The position numbers and the translations under genes are program-made. The notes under the pieces are model-generated. The model saw nothing but the letters and a program-made list of their open reading frames with translations. It was not told the DNA's origin and made no database searches. A stretch of 64,000 nucleotides of DNA from Scolanthus callimorphus (lineage: Eukaryota; Cnidaria; Anthozoa; Actiniaria; Edwardsiidae): positions 14,549,646 through 14,613,645 of the forward strand of contig CM066919.1 in NCBI GenBank assembly GCA_033964015.1, in the 5' to 3' direction. This document shows positions 1 through 9,159 of the stretch, piece after piece; position 1 is the stretch's first letter, and every line of letters begins with the position of its first letter.

Positions 1-114
1 ACAACCCGATAATAATAGTATAGATTAGTCAATCAGCTTCACGAAATACTCATACTCATTTAAGTGCAATAACATTATTGGAGTGCAAATTTTATATCTA
101 TATTATTATTTCAG

Positions 115-334
115 ATATGGTGATATTTATCCTAGCACATTCCTGGGCAAGTTAATAGGCAGCATTTGTGCTCTGATTGGTGTACTACTTCTGGCGCTAC
201 CCGTCCCAATTATAGAGGAAAAGGTGCGTAATGTCAATATAGTCCAGTGGCTAACAAATGACGGATTGGTACCACTCGAGGTGGCAAAGGCTAATAACGA
301 TAAAAAGGCCTTTCCACAGGCACAAAGCTTATAA
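115..334 (+). CDS. Voltage-gated K+ channel, terminal exon (partial)
   Basis: Final coding exon of a Shaker-superfamily (Kv) potassium channel, a tetrameric plasma-membrane channel. The upstream intron ends in an AT-rich tract with AG at 113-114. The exon opens with one base completing the glycine codon, then reads [19 protein letters not shown], which is the second half of the TVGYGD selectivity filter followed by the start of S6. S6 continues through [12 protein letters not shown], with the PVP hinge typical of Kv channels. A short cytoplasmic tail of about 40 residues follows, ending at TAA 332-334. The intron therefore splits the selectivity filter itself, with phase 2. The rest of the gene (T1 domain, S1-S5) must lie to the left of the window. 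After PVP the usual I-V-x-N-F is replaced by [10 protein letters not shown], so the gating linker is divergent. Subfamily (Shaker, Shab, Shal or Shaw) cannot be assigned from this exon. Methionines at 83 and earlier are intronic and were not used. Confidence 0.88.
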
Positions 335-771
335 CCCGATGTCTAAATCAATTCTTGTTGACGGCCTTTCCATCTCATTCAGTGGGGGTAAATACTTACA
401 GATTGCAGGTCGCTTCTTTTGCTGCCATTTTTGCAGTTTGTGCGTGTAGAAACTGAAAGAGGATTGCGCACAGGTTCAGTGCGAAAAGGTCAAGACTAAA
501 AAGGGGTCACAAGTACCAGTGGTGATACATAAGTTATATATTGCGGCAGCAGTTTTTACGGTTAGTGACATTTTCCAGTCTGCATTTTATACTTGCCATA
601 AGCAGGCATATTTGTTTGTTTGATTGTCTAATTACCAATTAGGAAAAGTCTTTGCTGAGCTTAGATCATTCAAACCCTCTGCCAATTTTATGCACAGTAC
701 CTGAATTTTAGGTGTAATCAAAAAAATCTAGGCATCAATTTATGCTCAGTGTAGGGGTAATACCAGAAAAA
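335..771. other. 3' flank of the channel gene, no further gene seen
   Basis: AT-rich sequence after the channel stop codon. It presumably holds the 3' UTR, but I see no AATAAA hexamer and no second reading frame worth calling. It ends where the first family X repeat starts. Confidence 0.4.
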
Positions 772-1898
772 CTAATATATAGATTCAGCCACTGGCTAAA
801 AGCGGAGCTCCCAGTTACATATTTTTCTGTGTTAATGAGACAAAAAGGTTGCTATTGTACACAAATAGCCTTGCACTGTCATACCACGTGACTAAGCACT
901 TGCACCCCCCCCCCCTTGCCACTTTGATAATTTCACCCAAGTTTGGTTGTCTGAGGTTCATCCCTTCCCGAGATATATTCTTTTTCTCCTATGATGACAT
1001 CAACGATGACGTCATACCACGTGACCACGCAGTTACACCCCCCTTGCCACTTGGACAACTTCACCCAAGTTTGGTTGTCTGAGGTTCATCCCTTCCAAAT
1101 ATATAAACCTCTTCTCGTTTGATAACGTCATCGATGACGTCATACCACGTGACCATGCCGTTGCATCCACCTTGCCACTTAGACAACTTCACCCAAGTTT
1201 GGTTGTCCCAGGTTCATCCCTTCTCTAGATATGCATCTTTTCTCGGTTCATGACGTCATCGACGACGTCATACCACGTGACCATGTCGTTGCATCTCCCT
1301 TGCCACTTAGACAACTTCACCCAAGTTTGGTTGTCTGAGGTTCATCCCTTCCCTAGATATACATCTTTTCTCGGTTCATGACGTCATCGATGACGTCATA
1401 CCACGTGATCATGCTGTTGCACCCCCCTTGTCACTTAGACAACTTCACCCAAGTTTGGTTGTCTGAGGTTCATCCCTTCCCTAGATATACATCTTTTCTC
1501 GGTTCATGACGTCATCGACGACGTCATACCACGTGACCATGTCGTTGCACCCCCCTTGCCACTTAGACAACTTCACCCAAGTTTGGTTGTCTGAGGTTCA
1601 CCCCTTCAAAAGATATAAACCTTTTCGCGTTTGATGACGTCATTGATGACGTCATACCACGTGACCATGCCGTTGCACCCCCCTTGTCACTTAGACAACT
1701 TCACCCAAGTTTGGTTGTCTGAGGTTCACCCCTTCAAAAGATATAAACCTTTTCGCGTTTGATGACGTCATTGATGACGTCATACCACGTGACCATGCCG
1801 TTGCACCCCCCTTGTCACTTAGACAACTTCACCAAAGTTTGGTTGTCTGAGGTTCATCACTTCCCAAGATATAGTAGACCTTTTATTTAGCTCCGCTA
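772..1898 (+). repeat. Family X repeat, copy X-a (right end decayed)
   Basis: The left end is the family X signature: TAATATATAGATT, then CAGCCACTGGCTAAA (hairpin) and AGCGGAGCTCC. A tandem array fills the middle. The right end is only recognisable as AGCTCCGCTATA at 1889-1900, lacking the GCGGCC hairpin seen in other copies. The sequence just inside the left end (AGTTACATATTTTTCTGTG onward) matches copy X-d at 41.3 kb closely, so both are the same family. The strand given is the one on which the TTTAGCC hairpin is the left end. Confidence 0.75.
880..1870 (+). repeat. 128-bp minisatellite, 8 units (CRE and CACGTG array)
   Basis: Units recur every 127-129 bp; the shared CACCCAAGTTTGG element falls near 934, 1062, 1190, 1318, 1446, 1574, 1702 and 1830. 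Each unit has three parts. First, AGACAAC...GTTGTCT forms a potential stem around the CACCCAAGTTTG core. Second is a spacer with an AGATAT motif. Third, TGACGTCATCGATGACGTCA or a close variant is followed by TACCACGTGACC. The 20-bp part is its own reverse complement and consists of two CRE palindromes. Short reading frames across the array follow from its regularity and are not genes. Confidence 0.93.
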
Positions 1899-2542
1899 TA
1901 AAACTGGTCATGGGTTGCCTGTGCGACGACGGAACCACGAACGGAAGTAATTTAATCTTAAAAGAGGAAATGTCCACTAAGACCGAGCGGGAGGTGGCAC
2001 ATGATGAAAAATCGAAATCCTTCATATTTCGTCCAAAGATAGCCTAATATACCAAAAGAAATGTGATGGGATTTTGTTCTTCAGTTATTAATTTTAACTC
2101 CCGAAAATTGACAGCACCCCGCGAATGGACAAAACGCACAATTTTCAGCCGAAATACCTAAACTTACAAACACTGTCATATCCACTTCGCGCCAGCCCCA
2201 AACCCGAAAATCGGTTCAGAAATGTCCATTGTATGTCCTTAGAAGTAATTTAAGGCTAAATATTATCTTTTGCGTTTGATAATTTTGGCACGGGAAGCCG
2301 TCAAAACTGATCAAAAGTTTGCTCGCTCAAAATCGGCGATCTAGCGGTCATTTTCAGGAGGAAATATCCAGTCCCGGTAGTGTCCCAAATCAACCCAAAT
2401 AATTTTTTCTCATAAGTAGACTTATAATATTCATCAATTATTCATCAAGCAAGCATCCAATGAGAAGGCACAATTCAGGTCACATGACTAGCCTTGTAAA
2501 CTGGATACAAGATCCATCAAACTAAAAGAGCGGGGAGGGCTT

Positions 2543-2730
2543 GAATATTCAGCAGGTAAAGGGTGGGGTTGATGAATAATAACAATAGTTAATAGATCTA
2601 TTAGTATTCTGTAAATATTTATAGAATACTAATATCGATATTAGTATTCTATAAATATTTACAGAATACTAATAGATCTATTAACTATTGTCATTATTCA
2701 TCAAACCCACCCTTTCACTGCTGAACTATT
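2543..2730. repeat. Near-perfect palindrome, arms about 94 bp
   Basis: Centred on AATATCGATATT (between 2636 and 2637). The arms run outward through AGATCTATTA, GATGAATAAT and AAGGGTGGG to TTCAGCAG with only a few mismatches. There is no meaningful loop, so it would extrude as a cruciform or be a foldback MITE. Confidence 0.9.
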
Positions 2731-2947
2731 CGAGTAAAATTACGACTATGAAAAAACATTACTCAAAACTTTAAGCAAGAAAAGCATTTGGCAAAACAAA
2801 TGTTACAACAATTAGGCTAGTTGGTTTGTCGACAATAATAAACTGTATAAGAATAAGTTCAAGAACGGCTGCAAGCAGACTAGTGTGCATTTGACCAGAA
2901 AGCTGTCTTATTATATAAAACTAACAGCATTAAAAAAAAAAGCATTT

Positions 2948-3530
2948 TCAATAAATAACCAGAGAGTCTGACTCAGTTGAACTGCTTTCCCTCCACTGCC
3001 TTTCCAACAATTTCTTGACCTCGTCTTGTTCACTTGCTCCATTGTTGTATCTTTTCCAATCCCTCTGCGTGCAATGCTTTCGAAACCAGTTTGGAAACCT
3101 TAAACACATGGAAATAGTTCGATATTTAATGTATTTTACATTTAATTTAACAACAAGTCTGATAAAGCAAAGTCGCTATACTCAGAATAAAACTAACCTT
3201 CATTTCTTGCTCGATTGTTGTCTCAAAAAGCTCGACCATATAGTTCGCATCTCCTGTTACTCGTATCGGTACGAATGCCTCCAACTGCTGTCCTGCCGTG
3301 TTTTAGACTTTCGGAAAGTCCCATCCCGACACACGATTTTGAAGAGCAGAGAAAGCGACTTGTGACGAGTTTGGCGTACCAAAAGCGCTACGCTGCATTT
3401 TTTTTACAGTACTTACCATCGACTGAATAAATTTCATTGCACAACTTTCGGCTAAAGTTGATAACAAAAGCCAGTTCATTCTTTTGTGCATTACATCATT
3501 TACAACAAAAGGCCTATTCATTGTCATCAA
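2948..3530 (-). pseudogene. Coding-like remnant inside insertion 1, unrecognised
   Basis: I do not recognise this. On the minus strand there is a 75-codon frame (3530-3303). In the same frame after one TAA comes a stretch encoding GQQLEAFVPIRVTGDANYMV and ending in EQEMK at 3198, directly before GTTAGT. A 99-bp interval with GT...AG limits (3197-3099) follows. Joining across it keeps the frame for 22 codons to a stop, while another frame of the same segment (3098-2948) stays open for 50 codons and ends in a Ser/Asp-rich tail. VPIRVTGDANY vaguely recalls the start of OTU-type cysteine protease domains, but the key Cys is not there. Which frame is real is unresolved. Confidence 0.25.
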
Positions 3531-3675
3531 TAGAACAAAAGAATCCTAAAAACCTTTTCAACTGAATTGAATTCATCCTGCCTTGGATTTTCAATAGTAC
3601 TTCAAATTGTTTTCAACAAAAGAATACAAACATAGAATTTTCAACAAAGAGTTGTTGTCTTGACATATCATAAGT

Positions 3676-3780
3676 CATTTACAATATTCGCGTCCGATTT
3701 GTATGGAATTTACAATTTCTCGGCCTGCGGCCTCGAAATTGTAAATCCCATACATACAAATCGGCCGCTCATATTGTAAA
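3676..3780. repeat. Palindrome at right end of insertion 1
   Basis: Arms of about 52 bp around CGGCCTGCGGCC (centre near 3727), running out to ATTTACAATAT on both sides with a few mismatches. A related sequence (AATGAGCGGCCG ... GACGCGAATATTGTAAA) lies at 39.64-39.74 kb. Confidence 0.85.
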
Positions 3781-4104
3781 TAGTACATATTGTTCTTAAC
3801 CGTAATATAAAAATTATTGCCAGGCTCTCTGTCAACGCCAAGAACCAAGCCTCTCAAAATTGGAGTTATCACAACTTGAATGTGTCAACACATGTAAACA
3901 CAACGCGAACATAATGCAAATACTGAGAGAAAATACACTTGATTCGTGAAAATAATGCAACACCGAGCACTTCTCTGTCTTACCTGGATAGTTAGCGTCC
4001 TAGTTTTGGCTTCCGAACGTATTTTCCATGTAGTTTCTTCAGCGCCGTTGTGTCAATTTGTACTTCGATCACGGTGCGATGATTATTCGCTTCAGTTACT
4101 TCCA

Positions 4105-4128
4105 TAATAATATACATGCAAAAATTTC
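4105..4128 (+). repeat. Left 24-bp terminal inverted repeat
   Basis: Reads TAATAATATACATGC followed by AAAAATTTC. It is perfectly complementary to 6029-6052, and the complementarity stops abruptly at both edges. Confidence 0.92.
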
Positions 4129-4323
4129 TCTTCTCTGATTGGTCGAGAGCAGTGCAGTTTTAGTGAAATCACAGTGCAGAAACCTGAAATCACAGTGCAG
4201 AAACCTGAAATCACAGTGCAGATTACAAACTTGAGCAAATCTGATTGGCTTACGGACAATAGAAATTATGAACAGCCAATCAGATGCGAGTGTTTGTGTG
4301 GCAAATTTGAAAACAAAAACAAA

Positions 4324-5768
4324 ATGGCTGCCCCTTTTGAAAATCAAGCTTCGAGATTTGAAGTGGCTAGCGAAAAGAGAATTGAGCAGCTAAAAAATGG
4401 AGCAAAAAACCAAAACACTTCAAGAAGTACCGAGTCTGGATGAGAGTGTGGAAATCCTGGTGCGAAGAAAAAGAAATAACCCAAGAAATCGAGAAAATCC
4501 CGCCGGAAGATCTCAACCTTTTGCTCGAGAGATTTTATGCAGAAGTCATTACAAAGGATGGCCAAGATTATGAGCCAGACAGCCTTCGAGTTATGATTGC
4601 GTCTATAGATAGACATCTGAAGGAAAAAGGATTTAAGTTATCTTTACAACGTGACCGAGAGTTTAGCTCGTCAAAACAAGTCCTAGAGGGAAAAGCTAGG
4701 CTACTCCGAGGAGCTGGCCGAGGCAAGCGGCCAAACAGGGCAAGGCAAGTATCAAAACAAGAAGAGGAAGAGCTTTGGAAATCCAAGAAACTCGGAAATA
4801 CAAACCCAGAGTCGTTAGTAAGCACGATGTGGTGGCTACTCACCCAGCAGTTTGGCCTTCGCGGACGCCAAGAGCACCATGGCATGAATATCCAAGACTT
4901 CTCTATCTGCAAGGCTGACAATGGCAAGGAGTTTGTAGGGTTTGCTGAAGGCCCAACAAAAACCAGGAATGGAGGCTTGACCGTCAAGAAACGAGATTTT
5001 TCACCAAGAATGTTTGCTATCGGTGGCGAACGATGTCCTGTGAAAATCTTCAAGGAGTACATTCAACGAAGACCACCTCAGTTGAAGACCGAAGGTCATT
5101 TTTATCTGTCGATAAACCAGAAGAGAAAGCCCGACGATCCGACTTGGTTCACTGTTCAACCCATGGGTGTAAACAAAATCAATGCTATCATGAAGTCCAT
5201 AGTTGAGGGAACAACTCTCGAAGATAGTGGAAAGAAGTTCACAAACCACAGTGCCAGAAAAAACCACCGTCCACAAGCTAAAAAGTGCCAGAGTCGAACG
5301 AGCGGGAATTGCAAAGATAACTGGCCACAGAAACATCCAATCAATTGACGACTATGACGAGGCGACGAACAAGAACAATATGGACTTTCTCTGGCCATCT
5401 CCAGTAGAAATAACAACACTGCAGTTCCATCCGAAAAGGAAATCGAGTATCCAACTTGGCAGCTACAACAGACTGAAGTTGTTTCTCCGGCGCTCTACGA
5501 CTACAGCTACAAGCCTCCGACGGTCATGCCTTCCACGTCAACTTTTCAGCTTCCCCCAAGCTACATCAGTCCATTTCAATCCTTGGCCTTGGCAGGTTTC
5601 TCAAACAGTCAGATGTCTAGATCAGCTGTCACTGTTGGTTCACAAGGTCAATGCAATTCATTTCACGGTTGTACAGTTGCATTCAACTAGCAGAAGTCCC
5701 CAGAGCCGAAGGCGAATCCACAGAGAAAACGCCCCTTTATCATTGAAAGCGATTCTGACACGGACTAA
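4324..5768 (+). pseudogene. DUF3504 (KIAA1958-like) tyrosine recombinase, broken
   Basis: Remnant of a site-specific tyrosine recombinase of the Crypton-derived DUF3504 family. The likely start is ATG 4324 (MAAPF), followed by an N-terminal region ending RIEQLKNGAKNQ. The frame shifts near 4430-4440 and continues as an SAM-like core-binding part (RVWKSWCEEKE... DSLRVMIASIDRHLKEKG). The catalytic domain follows: LRGRQEHHGM carries the first Arg, NHSARK (about 5240) is the HxxR box, GHRN is the second His box, and DDYDEA supplies the presumed nucleophilic Tyr. One extra A in a poly-A run near 5258 moves HxxR and GHRN into different frames. Another shift near 5378 leads to a Pro/Ser-rich tail ending SDSDTD at 5768, interrupted by TAG near 5690. 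With three frameshifts and one stop it cannot be active. Confidence 0.85.
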
Positions 5769-6028
5769 GCATGAATGCTAAACATTCACGGCAACAATTC
5801 TTGACTTTTGCTTCTATTTTTTAAAGCCGAACACTCTGATTTTAAGAGATTTCTTGGCGAATGTATAATGGAGCAAACTCTAGAATATAAAACGCCGCTA
5901 TTTACAATTATGGGTTTCTCATTGTATTTTTATCCATTCATGTGCAATAAAATACTCACGTGGTCGCGGCACTACGTCACTTGTCAAAAATACTTTGTCT
6001 CTTTGTTGTTTTGTTTATGCCTGCGTCC

Positions 6029-6052
6029 GAAATTTTTGCATGTATATTATTA
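6029..6052 (-). repeat. Right 24-bp terminal inverted repeat
   Basis: Exact reverse complement of 4105-4128. The 6053-6222 palindrome starts at the next base. Confidence 0.92.
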
Positions 6053-6222
6053 ATAGATAATCATACGGCTTCTCGTTCAATTTGGAATAAATTGCACTCG
6101 TGTGTTTTCAAAAAGCTCAAATTGCACTCGCCCTAACGGGCTCGTGCAATTTTGAAACTTTTTGAAAACACACTCGTGCAATTTATTCCAAATTGAACGA
6201 GAAGCCGTATGATTACCTATAC
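6053..6222. repeat. 170-bp palindrome abutting the recombinase element
   Basis: Arms of about 80 bp (ATAGATAATCATACGGCTTC ... GAAGCCGTATGATTACCTAT) around GCCCTAACGGGC, near-perfect. Either a separate foldback MITE or the structured right end of the element at 4105. Confidence 0.9.
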
Positions 6223-6706
6223 AAATATGTCGATTCTGAGCAATGTTATCCATCTTGCTTCAAGGAAAATGCCCTTATTTCACCAGATCTAAAGTGAGGA
6301 CGAGGACGTGACCTCGGGACGTTGCGTGACAGATCCAGGAATTTTCGAGGGGGTGGGGTCGGGCATATGATGTATTTCTGTTTTTCTCTTTGCGTGCGAA
6401 AGCTTCAACGGAAATGCCCTTATTTCACCAAGATCGAATATCGAATTTTTGATTTGCGCTAGCCATAGCCATATAAATGCCACAGAATTGACAACAAACG
6501 TATCAAGTCGGCGGGCAATGCCGTCAGTGAAAGGATCAAATTTACATGTTTAGTTACAGGAAAAGTTTTGATTGACAGGCGTGGTCGCGATCGACGTTTG
6601 TGAGATAAAACGCCCTACACCCTCATTTTCTTTCAAGACAGTTCTCTAAAATAACCCCCAATGCAAATCGTGTACCAATAGCCAGTGGCCACATATTTTA
6701 TTTCTT

Positions 6707-6960
6707 GCTTCAAGGAAAATGCCCTTATTTCACGAGATCTAAAGTTGCAGGCAGCTATTTTGGATTTGCGTAGCCATTTAAGCCATAGAAATGCGGAGAT
6801 GTTCCAGTTTTAGCGTTCCAATGTTGACAGGCGAGGACGTGACCTCGGGACGTTGCGTGACGGATCCAGGAATTTTCGAGAGGGTGGGGTCGGGCATTAG
6901 ATGTATTTCTTCTGTCTCTGCGTGCGAAAGCGCGCGCGATTTTAAAAATAAAGCTACGGA
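6707..6960 (-). repeat. Second, partial tandem copy of the copy A/B repeat
   Basis: CTTGCTTCAAGGAAAATGCC at 6708 restarts the sequence already seen at 6255. It continues through GACGTGACCTCGGGACG and the CCAGGAATTTTCGAG stretch, matching copy B better than the first part of A in places. It ends around the CGCGCGCGATTTT stretch near 6940. Confidence 0.8.
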
Positions 6961-8563
6961 GATTAGAAATATGTACACTGATTTTAAGCAAGAGAACTAT
7001 ATAAATTATTAAAAATCCTAAATGATAGTACAGAGTCAGTAATTATATTTTTTTAAGTAATTGTGAGGATTTAGAAAAGGAACTCGTCCACACTCACTCC
7101 TTTTCCTGAACATTGGAAGAGTTTTCCTCGTCCTCTTTTTGCAACATCAACTTCCTAAGTTCCATACCATCAAGCTATTCTTACTAAAAAGTAACGTGGT
7201 ACATATACATTCCTCGGGCGTTTTGTATGGTTGAGAGTTTGTTGAGAGACGAGGGTTACGTGCAGTGGATCGAAAAAAAGAGGAGGAGAGGATCTTTTAA
7301 AAAGTCGGGCCTATAACAACAGTATTGCCCAGGGGCGTAGGTAGGGGGGGGGATGTCAAAATAAACTCGTCATTCCTAAATGGAGGAATGCTCACCATGA
7401 ATAATTTAACGATATTTTTGACAATATTACTTCAAATTGACCTAAAAACATTCAAAATATCTGAACTATCAAGACTACTAGTCAGGATAAGGGTTAATAC
7501 ATCGTTTTAGTTGATTTTTATAGTATATGCCTCGTAGGGCATAAAGCGCGCGGAAATCGGCACCATCTTTTGTCCACAGTCGCCATTTTGGCCGTGAGGT
7601 TATTTTGGGGAGACTGGTAACTAAATACATTAAGTTTGACAGCCCCCACTTTCATCTCCTCCCACGGGTTTATTATGTCATTGATCGCCATCTTGATTTG
7701 ACAATCGGAAAGAAGGAAGGAAGAGCTTTCAAACGAGACCTTCAGCATCTTTGTAGGGCTTTCGCGCGCTTGTTTTTGATTTTTCAATTTGGTGTTTTAT
7801 CGAGTTTTGATGTCGAAGAGCTGAAAGAGAAAAAATCGGTATTTCTGTGCAGTTAATACCGTTTTGAGTGTTATCTTTGAAACGTTGAAATTGACATTCA
7901 CCTAAAGTTCACTTGTTGTTCTACAATCGTATGGTTTTGGTTTTCTCGATTTGTTTGCGCCAAGGCTCATTTTTGAGTTTTTAAAAAGTCATTTTGCTTC
8001 AAAATATGGCCAGAACCCGGAAAAATGGACGGTTTGTGTTTGTACAAATGGTTTTGGAAGACAAGAGTTAACAGTGCGATGGTGAGGTGCTCAGAGACAA
8101 AGAGAGTGAGAAATTGAATCTTAGTAAAAACTACGACCCGAGGAGAAAAGGTGAGGCATAAAGGAAGATCGATTTTATATATTTTTAACTTTTTAAGGTG
8201 ATTTTTAGTGGTTGGTATGGTATCGAAAAATAAACAAAGCGCTGTTTGTTTACTACGCGCGAGTTCGTTGTTTCGGTAGTTTCAATCAGGGATTTTTCAT
8301 ACAGCAATGCTGCCTCAGTTGATTAGAATTGTGAGAAACAATATTCAACATACTGATACTGTATCTAGTATTTCTAGATACTGTATATCTAGTATTTCTC
8401 ACAGTTTGTTGAACATGTAATGCCAATAGGGGCAGGGGTACTCACTTGTTTAGGATTATAGCCACTATGACCTGTAATTTAATGTGGAATCCATTATGAA
8501 AACAATTTTCACAAGAAAAGATACCCCAGAATCAGTTTATTTGTACTATATTCTATTATTTGT
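6961..8563. other. Intergenic, no confident gene
   Basis: AT-rich with several short open frames but no recognisable protein. The segment 7535-7620 (GGAAATCGGCACC, then GCCATTTTG) is an inverted relative of 21950-22030, so it is a dispersed repeat. A shorter imperfect palindrome built on GATACTGTAT and CTAGTATTTCT lies at about 8338-8412. The BEL element inserts at the right edge. Confidence 0.5.
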
Positions 8564-9090
8564 TGTGACGTTTTGTAGATAATGTGCGAATATGAATTGA
8601 AATTACAGATAGAGACTGTTTGTTTAGTTTGCGTGACCTTCTCTGGTCCATCCAAGTATTTTATTGGTCGATTTTATTTGATTTAGTTTAGCATTAACTG
8701 TCAGTGAAACTACTGTAATTAGACACCGGGATTGCTAGCCACATGGACAGAGAGAGTTTTGGAGCATTATAGCCGGAGTTTTGGAGAAAGTTTTTGGAGC
8801 ATTATAGTCGGAGTTTAGAGACGTTTTCGGAGCATTACCGCTGGGGTATTTTGAGTCTACGGATGTAAGTTGTTTACGTTTGTTTACCGCTCTCGGTCGC
8901 ATTTGAATAATTGTAGCGTAGCTAATACTTCACTATATGTCACTTTGTAGTTCTTACCGCACTTGTTTGTGGCGTCCCGTAAACCATTTCAATCATGGAA
9001 AATAAATAAACTGAAACACATCAAGCGTGGTTAAACTCGGCGGACCTTGGCCCTCGACGCAACCCCTGCAACCGGGTCGGGAACGCTACA
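8564..9090 (+). repeat. 5' LTR of the BEL/Pao element
   Basis: 527 bp, TG...CA. It contains short internal repeats around GGAGCATTATAG and an AATAAATAAA polyadenylation motif near 8999. Transcription is expected to start inside it. The copy at 15330 has identical length. Confidence 0.97.
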
Positions 9091-9159
9091 GTAAGAAATC
9101 CGTTCTTCACAACGGAGGTAAGGAGTATCTGTCCTTCACTTATAAATTAGCCGCCTCGT

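Larger units (their letters stand above)
2422..3784. mobile_element. Insertion 1 in copy A (unclassified, palindrome-ended)
   Basis: Comparison with copy B shows that this 1363-bp segment is absent there. Copy A reads GTAGAC, insertion, ACATATTG, while B (reverse complement) reads GTAGACATATTG, so AC is the only possible target duplication. It begins TTATAATATTCATC and ends with a palindrome at 3676-3780. A second very long palindrome lies at 2543-2730. Class is unknown. The two AT-rich palindromes and lack of a transposase suggest a non-autonomous DNA element, possibly composite. Confidence 0.7.
4105..6222 (+). mobile_element. DUF3504/Crypton-type tyrosine-recombinase element plus terminal palindrome
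   Basis: Against the empty site in copy B (reverse complement ACTTCCAAAATATG), copy A has 2118 extra bases between TTCCA and AAATATG. The insert carries a decayed tyrosine recombinase gene. Its first 24 bases (4105-4128, starting TAATAATATACATGC) recur as a perfect inverted copy at 6029-6052. A 170-bp palindrome (6053-6222) sits flush against the right inverted repeat and is also missing from the empty site. No target duplication is evident beyond a possible single base. Cryptons are described as lacking terminal inverted repeats, so this architecture is unusual if the gene and the repeats belong together. Confidence 0.82.
1955..6706 (-). repeat. Dispersed repeat copy A, interrupted by two insertions
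   Basis: Three blocks, 1955-2421, 3785-4104 and 6223-6706, are the reverse complement of one continuous stretch at about 23.9-25.3 kb (copy B). The order is preserved, so A is a B-like repeat in opposite orientation with insertions at 2422-3784 and 4105-6222. Identity is high by eye, with scattered substitutions and small indels. The repeat contains a short reading frame that is intact in B and disrupted in A by the 4105-6222 insertion. Confidence 0.85.

Noticed and set aside
849..1082. Open frame over the first 128-bp array
   Set aside because: Composed of the repeat itself; periodic arrays keep frames open by chance.
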